Below are positions 43,602-53,007 of a DNA stretch of 64,000 bases, in pieces. This stretch comes from DASZRZ01 sp963732925 (GTDB taxonomy: Bacteria > Acidobacteriota > Terriglobia > Terriglobales > Acidobacteriaceae), in NCBI GenBank assembly GCA_963732925.1, contig CAVTBJ010000006.1, positions 186,001 through 250,000 of the forward strand, in the 5' to 3' direction. A model generated the notes under the pieces. The model worked only from the letters and a program-made list of their open reading frames with translations. It was not told the DNA's origin and did not search any database. The first letter of the stretch is position 1. The number at the start of each line of letters is the position of its first letter. The translations under genes were made by a program, and so were the position numbers.

Positions 43602-44810
43602 ATGGCGAACGGAAACGGTAAAAAGAAAAAAGGCCGCCTTCCGTACGTGATCGCGCTCCTCGCGGGCGTGGTCATCATCGTTCTGGTGGTCGCGGCGGCG
43701 AGCAGAGGCGGGGCCAAGCTGGATCCTTCCAAGCTCGCCAAGGTGGAGCGGGGAGATCTTGCCAAGAGCGTAGTGGCTACTGGAAAGATTGAGCCAATTT
43801 CCCAGGTGGAGCTCAAGTCGAAGGCCAGCGGCATCGTGGAAAAGTGGTATGCCGATGCCGGGGAACGCGTGAAGATCGGCCAGGTGCTGGTTGAATTGGA
43901 TAAAGAAGAAATCCTGGCGCGAGTGCGCTCGGCCCGGGCGGCGCTGCAAGCTGCCGAGGCCAACCAGAAGGGCGCCGAGGCGGAATTGGTGCGCGCCAAA
44001 GTGGATGCCGAGAGTCCCGATGTCCCCCTGTTGAAGCGAGCCTATGATCGCGCCCAGGAAATGGCGAAGAGCGGCGTAATTTCCGAATCGGCGCTGGACG
44101 ACGCCCAAAAGGGCTACCAGTTGGCGGTTAACAAGCAAGACGTGGCTCGCGCGCAACTGGAAATTGACAAGGCCAAGGTCACGCAAGCCGGAGCCCAGGT
44201 GGCGGGAGCGCAGGCCGACCTGACGCAACTGGAGGAGGAGTATCGCAACTCCACCATTACCTCGCCCATGAACGGGCTGGTGCTGTCCCGCGATGTGGAA
44301 GTTGGCGACGCCGTCAGTTCCATCCTGGTGATGGGTTCAGCGGCTACGCCGATTATGACCCTGGGCGACACCACCGAGGTCTACGTGAAAGGACAGGTGG
44401 ATGAGAGCGATATCGGAAAGGTCTATCTCGGCCAGCCCGCTCGCATCAAGGTGGAATCGTTTCGCGACAAAACCTTTCTCGGCCATGTGACCAAGATTGC
44501 CCCCATGGGCGCGGAGAAAGACAACGTCACCACCTTCGAAGTGCGCGTTTCCATCACCAACGCCACCGGCGAATTGAAGGCCGGCATGACGGCGAATGCC
44601 GAGATCATTCTGGACGAACACAAGAATGCGCTGCTGATCCCGGAGGGCGCAATCCTCTACGACGCTGATAAGAAGCCTTCGGTCGAGGTGCCCGATACCA
44701 GGGAGAAAAGCGGCAAGCGGAAGGTCGCGATCCAACTTGGGATTTCCAATGGCGCCAAAGCCGAAGTACTTGCCGGATTGAAGCAAGGCGATCAGGTCGT
44801 GCTGCAATAA
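43602..44810 (+). CDS. MacA/HlyD-like periplasmic adaptor protein
   Basis: A 402-residue membrane-fusion protein. The N-terminal anchor is YVIALLAGVVIIVLVVAAAS after a lysine-rich start. Lipoyl half (ELKSKASGIVEKWYADAGER), coiled-coil hairpin (about 95-200), return lipoyl half (SPMNGLVLSRDVEVGDAVSS), beta-barrel (VYLGQPARIKVESFRDKTFL) and a membrane-proximal domain (LLIPEGAILYDADKK) follow. GGGAG about eight bases upstream supports the ATG. It precedes two MacB-type permease genes by 163 bases, with which it should form a tripartite exporter. No ATPase gene is present in this group. Confidence 0.88.
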   Translation: MANGNGKKKKGRLPYVIALLAGVVIIVLVVAAASRGGAKLDPSKLAKVERGDLAKSVVATGKIEPISQVELKSKASGIVEKWYADAGERVKIGQVLVELDKEEILARVRSARAALQAAEANQKGAEAELVRAKVDAESPDVPLLKRAYDRAQEMAKSGVISESALDDAQKGYQLAVNKQDVARAQLEIDKAKVTQAGAQVAGAQADLTQLEEEYRNSTITSPMNGLVLSRDVEVGDAVSSILVMGSAATPIMTLGDTTEVYVKGQVDESDIGKVYLGQPARIKVESFRDKTFLGHVTKIAPMGAEKDNVTTFEVRVSITNATGELKAGMTANAEIILDEHKNALLIPEGAILYDADKKPSVEVPDTREKSGKRKVAIQLGISNGAKAEVLAGLKQGDQVVLQ

Positions 44811-44895
44811 AGCTGCGAGCGCCGCCCGCGTCGAGGATCCGAATGAAGAAGATTCGGTTGAAAAAGATGAAGCAGCGTCGTGCCGCAAGGAGTCG

Positions 44896-44923
44896 CGGGA
44901 TCCTTCGCTTCGCTCAGAATGAC
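44896..44923. repeat. Short intergenic repeat-like sequence
   Basis: The gap between the adaptor and the first permease gene holds GGGATCCTTCGCTTCGCTCA followed by GAATGAC. Motifs of this kind are frequent intergenic repeats in many bacterial genomes. Only one copy is in the window, so the call rests on recall of similar sequences and not on the window itself. Confidence 0.35.
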
Positions 44924-44973
44924 ACCTCCGTTAGGGATGAGTTGCCGGCTGAAAACTGAGAGCGATTAGCTAA

Positions 44974-46224
44974 ATGAGAGCCGTTCTCGACATGTTCTCC
45001 GAAGTGCTACGCACCCTGTGGTCGCACAAGCTGCGCTCCTTCCTCACCATGTTCGGCATTGCCTGGGGCGTCGGGTCCCTGCTGCTCCTGATTGGGCTCG
45101 GCGAGGGCTTCCGCTCCGGCCAGGAGAAGAATCTGGCCGATCTCGGCGAAGACCTAATTTTTGTCTACCCCGGTCGAATCCCCGCGCTTCCTGGCCAGGG
45201 GCAAGGGATGATTCCGTATTTCATAACGTACCAGGATTACCTCGACATTCGGCGCGAAGCCACCAAGGTGCGCGATATTGCCCCCGTGCTTCAGCGCGGC
45301 GACATTCGCGCCGTCAGCGAGTTCGCCAGCAGCAACGGCCAGGTTACGGGCAGCACTCCGAACTACAATCACATCCGCTTTCTTCCCTGGGCCGAAGGCC
45401 GCTGGCTCAACCAGCAGGATGAAGACCTGCGCCGCAACGTGGTGGTGCTGGGGTATGAGATGCAGCGCAACCTGTTTCCCGGCCGTCCCGCAATCGGCAG
45501 CAGTATTCTGCTGAACGGAATCCGCTTTGAGGTGGTGGGAGTTCTCGCCAACATCGGCCGCCAGGAAAACAACCCTGACAACCTCCGCATTTACATGCCC
45601 TGGAGCACCATGCGGAACTATTTTCCGCTCCAGACCGCGCCCACCCGGGATGCGCTCTCCTTCATCAACCTGCAACCTGCCACGCGCGAGGAGCACACTG
45701 AGGCGCTGGACCAGGTGCATCGCGTCATCGCCCGCAATCACAACTTCGATTACCACAATGAGGAAGCGTTTCGTGGCTGGGACAGCATTAAGAGTCAGGA
45801 GATGATGGGCAAAATCTTCGACGCCATGGATGTCTTCCTGGGAGCGGTGGGCATGGTGACGCTGATGCTGGGCGCGATTGGGATCGTCAACATCATGTTG
45901 GTCGCGGTCAGTGAACGCACCCACGAAATCGGGCTCAGGAAAGCTCTGGGAGCGACGCGGCGCTCAATCTTGATGCAGTTCTTTGTCGAGGGCACCATGC
46001 TGACGCTGCTGAGCGGCGGAATCGGCATTGCCGTTACCTGGGGCTTCACCACGGCCCTGGCCCACATGGTTACGCTGCCGCCTTTTTTCGACCCCCCGCA
46101 CATCGTGCCCCTGTCGGCCGCGTTGGCCATGGGGTCGCTTACCATTGCGGCGGTTGCGGCTTCGCTGTATCCGGCCCGGAAGGCCGCCATGCTGACGCCG
46201 GTGGAAGCGCTGCGCAGGGAGTAG
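44974..46224 (+). CDS. MacB-type ABC permease 1 (no ATPase domain)
   Basis: A 416-residue permease with the MacB topology: one N-terminal helix (LRSFLTMFGIAWGVGSLLLL), a large periplasmic MacB_PCD domain (about residues 40-270; LNGIRFEVVGVLANIGRQEN, IYMPWSTMRNYF), and three C-terminal helices (MVTLMLGAIGIVNIMLVAVS, ERTHEIGLRKALGATRRSIL, IVPLSAALAMGSLTIAAVAA, PARKAAMLTPVEALRRE). It lacks the N-terminal ATPase of true MacB. It is followed after three bases by a paralogous permease, so the two form a heterodimer with the adaptor upstream. The energising ATPase must be encoded elsewhere. Confidence 0.88.
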   Translation: MRAVLDMFSEVLRTLWSHKLRSFLTMFGIAWGVGSLLLLIGLGEGFRSGQEKNLADLGEDLIFVYPGRIPALPGQGQGMIPYFITYQDYLDIRREATKVRDIAPVLQRGDIRAVSEFASSNGQVTGSTPNYNHIRFLPWAEGRWLNQQDEDLRRNVVVLGYEMQRNLFPGRPAIGSSILLNGIRFEVVGVLANIGRQENNPDNLRIYMPWSTMRNYFPLQTAPTRDALSFINLQPATREEHTEALDQVHRVIARNHNFDYHNEEAFRGWDSIKSQEMMGKIFDAMDVFLGAVGMVTLMLGAIGIVNIMLVAVSERTHEIGLRKALGATRRSILMQFFVEGTMLTLLSGGIGIAVTWGFTTALAHMVTLPPFFDPPHIVPLSAALAMGSLTIAAVAASLYPARKAAMLTPVEALRRE

Positions 46225-46227
46225 AGC

Positions 46228-47472
46228 ATGCTGGTGGATGTTTTGAACGAGGCACGCTCGGCTATGCGGGACAACCGCAGGCGCACCGGCCTGACCATGC
46301 TGGGCATGGCCTGGGGCATCGCCACGGTGGTACTGCTGCTGGCCTACGGACAGGGGTTCGGCCAGGCCATCCACAACATTTTTGCCAACTTCGGAGTGCA
46401 GGTGCTTGGCGTATTCCCTGGCCGCACCTCATTGCAGGCGGGAGGCGCCAAAGCCGGCGTACAGGTCCGGCTCACGGTTGACGATGTGGACCGCATTCGA
46501 GATCTGGTGCCGATGGTCCGCCACATCAGTCCCTCCGTCAATCTGCAGCAGGGCAATGTGCAGCGGGAGAACCGCTCGTATCAGTTTCCCGTCAACGGCT
46601 TCAATTCGTCCGTGCAATACATTCGCAATCTTAGCCTGAAGTCCGGGCGCTTTTACAATCCTGGCGATGACGAACGGCGCTCGCGCGTGGCGGTGCTGGG
46701 TTCGCAGGCAAAGGACAAGCTCTTCTCGGGCGAACCTGCCGAAGGACAGTACGTTCGCATCAACGGCATGAGCTTCCAGGTAATCGGAGTTCTCGAAGCC
46801 AAAATGCAGGAAGGGGACAGCGACATCAACGAGGTCATCTACGTCCCCTTCAGCACCATGGGTGCTCTGAAAGACACGCAATATCTGAACGGCATCTTCA
46901 TGGATTACGACGGCACCGGCTATCAGAAACTCGAAGATGACGTTCGCAACGTCATGGCGGAGTCCCATCACTTCAATCCCACAGACAAACGCGCTGTCTT
47001 CATTTGGAACGCCATGAAGAACATCAACAACTGGAACATCATCACGACGGCCCTGCAGGTGCTGCTGACGTTCATAGGAATGCTGACGCTGGGGATTGGC
47101 GGGGTCGGACTAATGAACATCATGCTGGTTTCGGTCACCCAGCGTACGCGTGAAATTGGCATTGCCAAAGCGCTGGGCGCCCGCCGCAAGGACATCCTCT
47201 TTCAATTTTTGGCGGAAGCTCTGGCCATCACTTTCGCCGGTGGCGCTTTGGGAATTCTCGCCGCCTACTTTATTTCCTGGGTGGTCGGTTCTCTCACCCT
47301 GTACAGCGCCCTGGCCAAGAACGCCGAAGCCGCCGACATCCACCTCTGGGTCTCACCTCTGAATCTGTTGATCTCCACCGGAATCCTGGTTGTTGTGGGG
47401 ATCGTCAGCGCTATGCTGCCGGCAATCAAGGCGTCGCGCCTGGATCCCATCGAAGCCCTGCGCTACGAGTAG
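46228..47472 (+). CDS. MacB-type ABC permease 2 (no ATPase domain)
   Basis: A 414-residue paralogue of permease 1: N-terminal helix (RRTGLTMLGMAWGIATVVLL), MacB_PCD periplasmic domain (RVAVLGSQAKDKLFSGEPAE, INGMSFQVIGVLEAKMQEGD), and C-terminal helices (MLTLGIGGVGLMNIMLVSVT, REIGIAKALGARRKDILFQF, ILVVVGIVSAMLPAIKASRL) closing with DPIEALRYE. It starts three bases after permease 1, in a tight operon. Likely function: export of a drug, lipid or peptide, together with the adaptor protein; the substrate is unknown. Confidence 0.88.
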   Translation: MLVDVLNEARSAMRDNRRRTGLTMLGMAWGIATVVLLLAYGQGFGQAIHNIFANFGVQVLGVFPGRTSLQAGGAKAGVQVRLTVDDVDRIRDLVPMVRHISPSVNLQQGNVQRENRSYQFPVNGFNSSVQYIRNLSLKSGRFYNPGDDERRSRVAVLGSQAKDKLFSGEPAEGQYVRINGMSFQVIGVLEAKMQEGDSDINEVIYVPFSTMGALKDTQYLNGIFMDYDGTGYQKLEDDVRNVMAESHHFNPTDKRAVFIWNAMKNINNWNIITTALQVLLTFIGMLTLGIGGVGLMNIMLVSVTQRTREIGIAKALGARRKDILFQFLAEALAITFAGGALGILAAYFISWVVGSLTLYSALAKNAEAADIHLWVSPLNLLISTGILVVVGIVSAMLPAIKASRLDPIEALRYE

Positions 47473-47611
47473 AAAGCTTGTATCGAGAGAGGCCCATCCC
47501 GGAGTAGCCCGGTTATGTGCGCGCTTGGGATTCATCCTGCATTCCAGGTTGAGGCGGAGCTTCTCGCTCCTGCACGCTGGATTCGACGCAGTTGATTTTG
47601 AAGAGAGCTTC

Positions 47612-49204
47612 TTATCCGGACGCGCCCGCCAGCCGTATCACCGCGCAGGTGCCGTGAGACGCGGGATCCGTACTGCTAAGAAGTTCGACGGTGCCCTGGT
47701 GCTTTCGTGCCACTTCGCGCGCCACCCACAGCCCCAATCCGGTGCCCACGTGCCGCTTGGTGGTGAAGAAAGGTTCAAAGATGCGGCTCAGGTGCTGGGG
47801 AGAGATTCCCGATCCCCGATCCGCGATCTGGACTTCCACCACGCCATCCCGATGGCCGGCGGTGATCCCGATCTTCTCTCCAGGCGGCGTAGCGTCGATG
47901 GCGTTCACAATCAGATTCGAGAATAATTGCCGCAGCTCCCCCGCATAACCGTCGATTACCAGTCCGCCGGGGGCCATCGAAATCTCGATTTTTATGTTCC
48001 GCTCGGAAATCTTATTCGCATAAATGGCGAGTGCGGAGTCCAGAATTTCAGGAACGCTGACCCGCGATCGCGAACCGCTTTCGCGATAAAACGTCAGCGT
48101 CTGTTTGGCGATTTCGTTCACTCTGGCCACCTCCCGTTCAGCGCCTTCGAGGTAGGACCGCCACTTCTCGGGATTCAACTCACCTTTGGCAAGAAACAGC
48201 AGGTTGGTAACCGCCTCTAGAGGATTGTTGATTTCATGCGCCACGGTTGCCGCCAGTCTTCCGGCCGCAGCCAGCTTCTCGGACTGGCGCAAGGCGTCCT
48301 CGGTACGGCGGCGATGAATCGCCACTCCGATGTGGGCGGAAATCACTTCCGCGAGCCGCAACTCGGACGGGTTGAAGGAATGGGGCTCAGAAAAATACAC
48401 CATGAATTTTCCCAGCAGCATTCCCTCGTGGGAGATGGGAAGAAACGCCAGCGAGCGTATCCCTTCCTTGAGCATCACCTCACGCAGACCAGGGCTCAGG
48501 GAGGGTTCGGCCTGCACATCCTCGATTGTCACCGGCCGGGGATTGACCGCGTCCCACTTCCATGGCGAGTGGCCCTCGACCGCGCGGCGATATTCCGGAG
48601 AAAGCCCTCGCCAGGCCATGAAGCGCATTATGCCCGCTTCATCGAAGAGCAGAATGGAAGCCCGGTCGGCGGCGGTGGCTGAGATCAGCGAATCCAGGGC
48701 CGCCGCATAAACCTGCTCCGGCCCCTCGGCGCGGTTGAGGGCCTGAGCCAGCAAATAGACGCCTTCCAGTTCGCCCAGGCGGGCACTCCGTTCTTCCTGC
48801 GCCCGGTCGCGCTCGGTCACGTCCCGCTTGATGCCAACAAAGCAAAGCACCTCACCCTGTTCGCTCCAGACGGGAAAGGCAGAAAGCTCCAACCGCTTGG
48901 GGGAGCCCGATTTTGGCTGGCTGAAGACCTCGCCGCGAAAGCTCTCGCCCCGGCTCAGGACCGCGCCGATTTCGGCGAATACCTCCTCCCCCAGATGAAT
49001 GGCCGGCGTCTTGCCGGCCAGGTCCTGCTCGGAATAACCCGTGAGAGCGAAATGGGCGGCGTTTTGTTCGATATAGTAGCCGTCACGGTCGATAATGGCG
49101 ATTCCATCGATCGAGTTGGCAAATATCTTGCGATAGAGCTCAACCTGGTCCCGCAGCCGGTGACTGGGCTGCCGGGAGAGGGCTTTCGCTGCGCGGGCAG
49201 GCAT
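47612..49204 (-). CDS. PAS-GAF sensor histidine kinase
   Basis: A 530-residue cytosolic kinase. Domains in order: PAS (about 20-135; ANSIDGIAIIDRDGYYIEQN, GIKRDVTERDRAQEER), GAF (about 150-300; ADRASILLFDEAGIMRFMAW, GKFMVYFSEPHSFNPSELRL), H-box (AAAGRLAATVAHEINNPLEA with the phospho-accepting His), and HATPase (LRQLFSNLIVNAIDATPPGE, ADRGSGISPQHLSRIFEPFF, GTGLGLWVAREV). The start at 49204 has AAGGA five bases upstream. No cognate response regulator is adjacent. The ligand is unknown; a heme or flavin PAS cannot be shown from these residues. Confidence 0.9.
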   Translation of the reverse strand: MPARAAKALSRQPSHRLRDQVELYRKIFANSIDGIAIIDRDGYYIEQNAAHFALTGYSEQDLAGKTPAIHLGEEVFAEIGAVLSRGESFRGEVFSQPKSGSPKRLELSAFPVWSEQGEVLCFVGIKRDVTERDRAQEERSARLGELEGVYLLAQALNRAEGPEQVYAAALDSLISATAADRASILLFDEAGIMRFMAWRGLSPEYRRAVEGHSPWKWDAVNPRPVTIEDVQAEPSLSPGLREVMLKEGIRSLAFLPISHEGMLLGKFMVYFSEPHSFNPSELRLAEVISAHIGVAIHRRRTEDALRQSEKLAAAGRLAATVAHEINNPLEAVTNLLFLAKGELNPEKWRSYLEGAEREVARVNEIAKQTLTFYRESGSRSRVSVPEILDSALAIYANKISERNIKIEISMAPGGLVIDGYAGELRQLFSNLIVNAIDATPPGEKIGITAGHRDGVVEVQIADRGSGISPQHLSRIFEPFFTTKRHVGTGLGLWVAREVARKHQGTVELLSSTDPASHGTCAVIRLAGASG

Positions 49205-49357
49205 AGAGTTCCTTCGCTGGGCCAATTGGACACAAAGATGCGAGCCGCTGCTGCCTGTGGCTCGGCTCTGATCGTCTTATGATTGGGCAACCCCGAAGGA
49301 AGGTTGCCTCGCGGCGGGACGCGGAGGCCTGCAGCGACCCGACCATATCCATGATCC

Positions 49358-50353
49358 ATGCGTAGAGCATTCCTCATCTACAACCCGCAATCGGGCCGGC
49401 GGCGCACTCTGCGTCTGCAACAGGTCGAGCAGGCCGCACGGGTGCTCCAGTCGGGCGGCGTCGAAACCACCATCATTCCGACTTCTGCGCCGGGCAGCGC
49501 CGGCCAACAGGCCCGGGAGGCTATTTCCCGTGGATACGACACCCTAATCGCCTGCGGCGGCGATGGCACCGTCCACGAAGTTCTGCAGGGAATGCCAGGA
49601 AGCACAGCCTCTCTGGGCGTGATTCCGCTGGGCACGGGCAATGCCGTGGCCTGGGACCTGGGCCTTCCCCGGAATCCAGAGGAAGCCGCGCGAGCCCTGT
49701 TGCGGGCCCACACGCAGCAGGTGCCTCTGGGTGAGCTCGAGTGCACGTGCGATGGCGGGACGATGAATGGCAGCACAATGCGCCGGTACTTTCTCGCCGT
49801 GACCGGGGCCGGCGCCGATGCCGAGTTGCTCTACAAACTGGCATTTGCCTTCAAGACCCGCTTCGGCATGTTTGCCTATTACGCGGTGGGCGCCAGGATG
49901 TGGCTCACGCACCCGTTCATTCCCTTTACGGTAGAGTTCACCGACCTGAGCATCGGACACCGCCGGCAGGAGCAGGTTACCCAGATCATGGCCGTGCGCG
50001 TAACCCGTTTTGGCGGCCTTCTGCGCCAGTTGGCTCCCGGAGCCGCCCTGCAGCGCGACAGCTTCCAGTTGGTTCTGTTCAAGACCTCCAGCCGCCTGCG
50101 TTATCTGCGCTACATTGCCGGAATGATGTCGGCGCGGCATTGGCCGGTGAGCGGAATTGAGACAATACGAACCAATGAAGTTTCCTGCATGCCCCTGCAA
50201 CACTCCCGCAGAATCTACGTGGAGGCCGACGGCGAACTGCTGGGACGCCTGCCCGCGCGCGTTCGTATCCTGCCCGAAAAAGTTTGCCTGCTCGTTCCCG
50301 TAAAGGCTTCCCATCGGGAATGGACCCCGGAATCCAGCCCGGAACCAAGCTGA
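49358..50353 (+). CDS. Diacylglycerol/sphingosine kinase-family lipid kinase
   Basis: A 331-residue kinase of the DAGK/YegS/LCB5 family. Seen: start FLIYNPQSGRRRTLRL, nucleotide-binding DTLIACGGDGTVHEVLQG (GGDGT), then LGVIPLGTGNAVAWDLGL, and the C-terminal lobe with AVTGAGADAELLYKLAFAF and IYVEADGELLGRLPARVRIL. The family phosphorylates diacylglycerol or related lipids at the inner membrane, feeding phospholipid turnover. It diverges from the PAS-GAF kinase gene and has no visible partner. Ribosome site before the ATG is weak. Confidence 0.9.
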   Translation: MRRAFLIYNPQSGRRRTLRLQQVEQAARVLQSGGVETTIIPTSAPGSAGQQAREAISRGYDTLIACGGDGTVHEVLQGMPGSTASLGVIPLGTGNAVAWDLGLPRNPEEAARALLRAHTQQVPLGELECTCDGGTMNGSTMRRYFLAVTGAGADAELLYKLAFAFKTRFGMFAYYAVGARMWLTHPFIPFTVEFTDLSIGHRRQEQVTQIMAVRVTRFGGLLRQLAPGAALQRDSFQLVLFKTSSRLRYLRYIAGMMSARHWPVSGIETIRTNEVSCMPLQHSRRIYVEADGELLGRLPARVRILPEKVCLLVPVKASHREWTPESSPEPS

Positions 50354-50543
50354 ACGAGAGCAGTACGAAGATCGCAATCGATGCGGTGAGAGCCGGGGCC
50401 TACTTGTCGTTGAGCTTGTTCGTTTGCCGGTCGAGGGACGTGGCACGACGGGTCCCGAAAACTAAGTGGAGCGGCGCCGAAGCCGGGGGGTGGCTTCCAG
50501 GGGCAGGTCTTGCTAATCTACGAAGAATTCCCGACAAGATCTC

Positions 50544-51660
50544 TTGGAGCCTCTAACTCATTTCCTGACCGGCGGAGTCATCGCGCGCACCGGGCTCAAT
50601 CGAACCTCTGCTTTGGCCACCACCACGCTGGTACTCGCCGCCGAAGCGCCCGACATCGACGTGCTGGCGAGCTTCAAGGGCAGCGTCTATGCGTTTGCCC
50701 ACCATCGCGGCATCACGCACACCTTCCTGGGCTCGCCCCTGGTTGCCGCCCTCGTGGTTGGCACGGTGTATGCCGGGTATCGCGTGGCGCAGTTCTTGCG
50801 CAAGAGGTATCCTTCCTGGAAATTAGGCCTTCGGCCGGCGGGCCGGAAGTACCATTCCAACCCGCCACGCTGGGGTGTGCTGTTCGCATTGGCCTGGCTG
50901 GCAGTCCTCAGTCACATTCTGCTGGATTACACCAACAACTACGGAGTGCACCCCTTCTCTCCTTTTCAGAACCACTGGTACTCATGGGACATCGTTTTCA
51001 TCGTCGAGCCCGTGCTTTATGTGATCCTGCTTGGCGGGCTGTTGCTACCTGCCCTGTTTGGCCTGGTCCATGAGGAAATCGGAGTTCGTTCGCGGCAGCC
51101 GCGGGGCAGGACGGGCGCAGTGGTCGCGCTTCTGCTGGTTGTGGTGTTCTGGGGTTTCCGGGATTATCAGCACCGCCGCGCCGTGGAAGCCCTGCGCGAA
51201 AATCTCTATCACGGGGAAGCCCCGGTACGCGTCTCCGCCTATCCCTACTACGTCAACCCATTCAAGTGGTATGCCGTGGTTGAGACGAACGACTTCTTTA
51301 TCCGCACCACGGTTGATTCCTGGACACCGCAGGTCGACCCCCAGCGCTGGTCACAGCTTCGCTACAAGCAGCCAGAAACGCCGGTCACCCAGGCCGCGAG
51401 AAGCATCCTATCTAGGGCGGGTTTATCTGGCGTGGGCGCAGTATCCAGTGTTGGAAGTAACGCCCCTGCCCGCTCCGCAGGGCGGCTACCTGGTGCGCTT
51501 TCTTGACCTGCGATTTCTGTATCCGGAACGAAGTGGCGGCGCGCTGGGAGCCTACGCCCTGCTGGACTCCAGGCTCAAGGTGCAGGACATGTGGTTTGGA
51601 GGCCCGTTCTCACGCCACAACCTCCCGAGTGCCCAAGAGCAAGAGTCGGAAGCCCGCTGA
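50544..51660 (+). CDS. YdjM/DUF457-type inner-membrane metal-dependent hydrolase, one frameshift
   Basis: A membrane protein of 371 residues after correction. Start TTG is inferred from family similarity (MEPLTHFLTGGVIARTGLNR); an in-frame stop at 50514 rules out longer starts. Histidine-rich motif FAHHRGITHTFLG and SHILLDYTNNYGVHPFSPFQ are family marks, as are several helices between. Near 51407 the frame slips: dropping one base joins the upstream frame (TQAARS) to SYLGRVYLAWAQYPVLEVTP and RFLDLRFLYPE, giving 372 codons with stop. Enzyme activity of this family is only predicted. It is followed 83 bases later by a DUF6580-like gene. Confidence 0.82.
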
Positions 51661-51743
51661 AGCCTGTGAGAGCCGCGGGCGCAAACAGGTTGACGAATGC
51701 CGCCGCTGGCAGCAGAATCATAAATCGGTTCACGAGGACGAAA

Positions 51744-52259
51744 ATGCTGGCTTATTTATTCGTGATTGCGGCCATTGCCGTACGGTTCCTGCCCCACCCC
51801 TTCTCCTTCACTCCCGTTGGCGCGGCTCTTCTGTTCTTTGGAGCCTACGGAGCCCGCAAGCGCGCCTGGATTCCCGTAGCGCTGCTGGCCGCTTCCGACC
51901 TCTACCTTACGCTGGTCCACTACGGCTATCCGTTCTCCTGGGATACGCTGGTGACCTGGGCATGGTACGCGGCCATCATCCTGCTGGGAACAAAACTTCA
52001 GGGGCGTGTTCGTCCCCTGCGTGTTCTGGGTGCATCGCTTGCCGTAGCGGTTTCGTTTTTCCTGCTGAGCAATTTTGCCGTCTGGGCAGCCTATGAGATG
52101 TATCCCCATACCTGGTCCGGCCTGATGGCGGCCTATGTCGCGGGGATTCCCTTCTTCCGCACCGAAATTGCTTCTGACGTCTTGTTTTCCACGGTTTTCT
52201 TCAGCGTGCCCGTGCTGGCTGCGGGATTGCGGCATATTCCGGCGCGCCGCGCGGTTTAG
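51744..52259 (+). CDS. DUF6580-like integral membrane protein
   Basis: A 171-residue hydrophobic protein with five or six helices: MLAYLFVIAAIAVRFLPHPF, FTPVGAALLFFGAYGARKRA, WIPVALLAASDLYLTLVHYG, YAAIILLGTKLQGRVRPLRV, AVAVSFFLLSNFAVWAAYEM, and a last helix VFFSVPVLAAGLRHI. The RFLPHPxxFTPVGA pattern is what I recall of DUF6580 proteins, whose substrate or role is not known. GAGGA six bases upstream supports the start. It is followed by a good terminator and is the last gene of the plus-strand group. Confidence 0.7.
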   Translation: MLAYLFVIAAIAVRFLPHPFSFTPVGAALLFFGAYGARKRAWIPVALLAASDLYLTLVHYGYPFSWDTLVTWAWYAAIILLGTKLQGRVRPLRVLGASLAVAVSFFLLSNFAVWAAYEMYPHTWSGLMAAYVAGIPFFRTEIASDVLFSTVFFSVPVLAAGLRHIPARRAV

Positions 52260-52292
52260 GCGTTCTGCCAGGAGCTTGTTTTCATTTTTAGG

Positions 52293-52326
52293 CGGACCTG
52301 TCACTTTGCAGGTCCGTTTTCCTTTT
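52293..52326 (+). terminator. Rho-independent terminator
   Basis: CGGACCTG (52293-52300) pairs perfectly with CAGGTCCG (52309-52316) around an eight-base loop, followed by TTTTCCTTTT. It ends the DUF6580 transcript. The minus-strand stop of the VTT gene lies within it (52301), but on that strand no T-run follows the stem. Confidence 0.85.
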
Positions 52327-52968
52327 GAGCGCAGAGGCTTTCCTTCCCCCCTTCAAATGCCGCACCACGAGGGCCACCGCGACCACTGCGGCCACGCTGA
52401 GCAAGCAATCCCAGCAAGTGCTGCTGCACTATCCTGCGCAGCACGTTCAGGATTTCAGCCCCAAACAGCAGGACCAGCACGGCGAGAATTGAAAAACGGA
52501 GAAGCCTCCCCAGCAGAATCCCCAGCAGGAATCGCCAGAAGTCGACCTCGAATACAGCCGCGGAAAGCACCAGCGCCTTGAAGGGAAATGGCGGGGGCAT
52601 GATGGAGGCAAAAACCAGAGTCAGCACTTCGCGCTTCTCAAACCTGGCGCGCATGGCCTCGAATTTTTCCCGGCCCAGGCGTTTTTCCAGAAAGACTTCG
52701 CCGCCTTTGTGCCCGATGGCGTAAATGATGATATTGCCGGCAGTGTTTCCGAACGCCGCAACCAGGACATAACCGGCCACGTAAGGCAGTTTCCCCCCCG
52801 TAGCCAGGATGCCAGTGGCAACAATGCCGTCCATGCCGCCAGGGACGGGAACAATGGCGTCGGCGAAGGCGACCGCGAAGACCATGCAAACGCGGTCAGA
52901 CCCGGTTCTCTCAAAACCGCATGCACGTATTGGAAGTAACTGAGGACGAGCCGCCGGATGGTTTCCAA
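52301..52968 (-). CDS. VTT/SNARE-associated (YqaA/DedA-like) membrane protein, one frameshift
   Basis: A membrane protein of about 222 residues. N-terminal part METIRRLVLSYFQYVHAVLR then EPGLTAF is in one frame; the rest, from MVFAVAFADAIVPVPGGMDG, is in another. Adding a single base at about 52887 joins them. The VTT core is seen: VPGGMDGIVATGILATGGK, AFGNTAGNIIIYAIGHKGGE, FASIMPPPFPFKALVLSAAV, and a final helix FSILAVLVLLFGAEILNVLR. It is convergent with the DUF6580 gene. The first codon would be TTG at 52968, with no strong ribosome site. DedA-like proteins help membrane lipid carrier handling. Confidence 0.75.
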
Positions 52969-53007
52969 GACAGAGTTGATTCTACATAACTGGCTGGGGC
53001 TGCCCGC

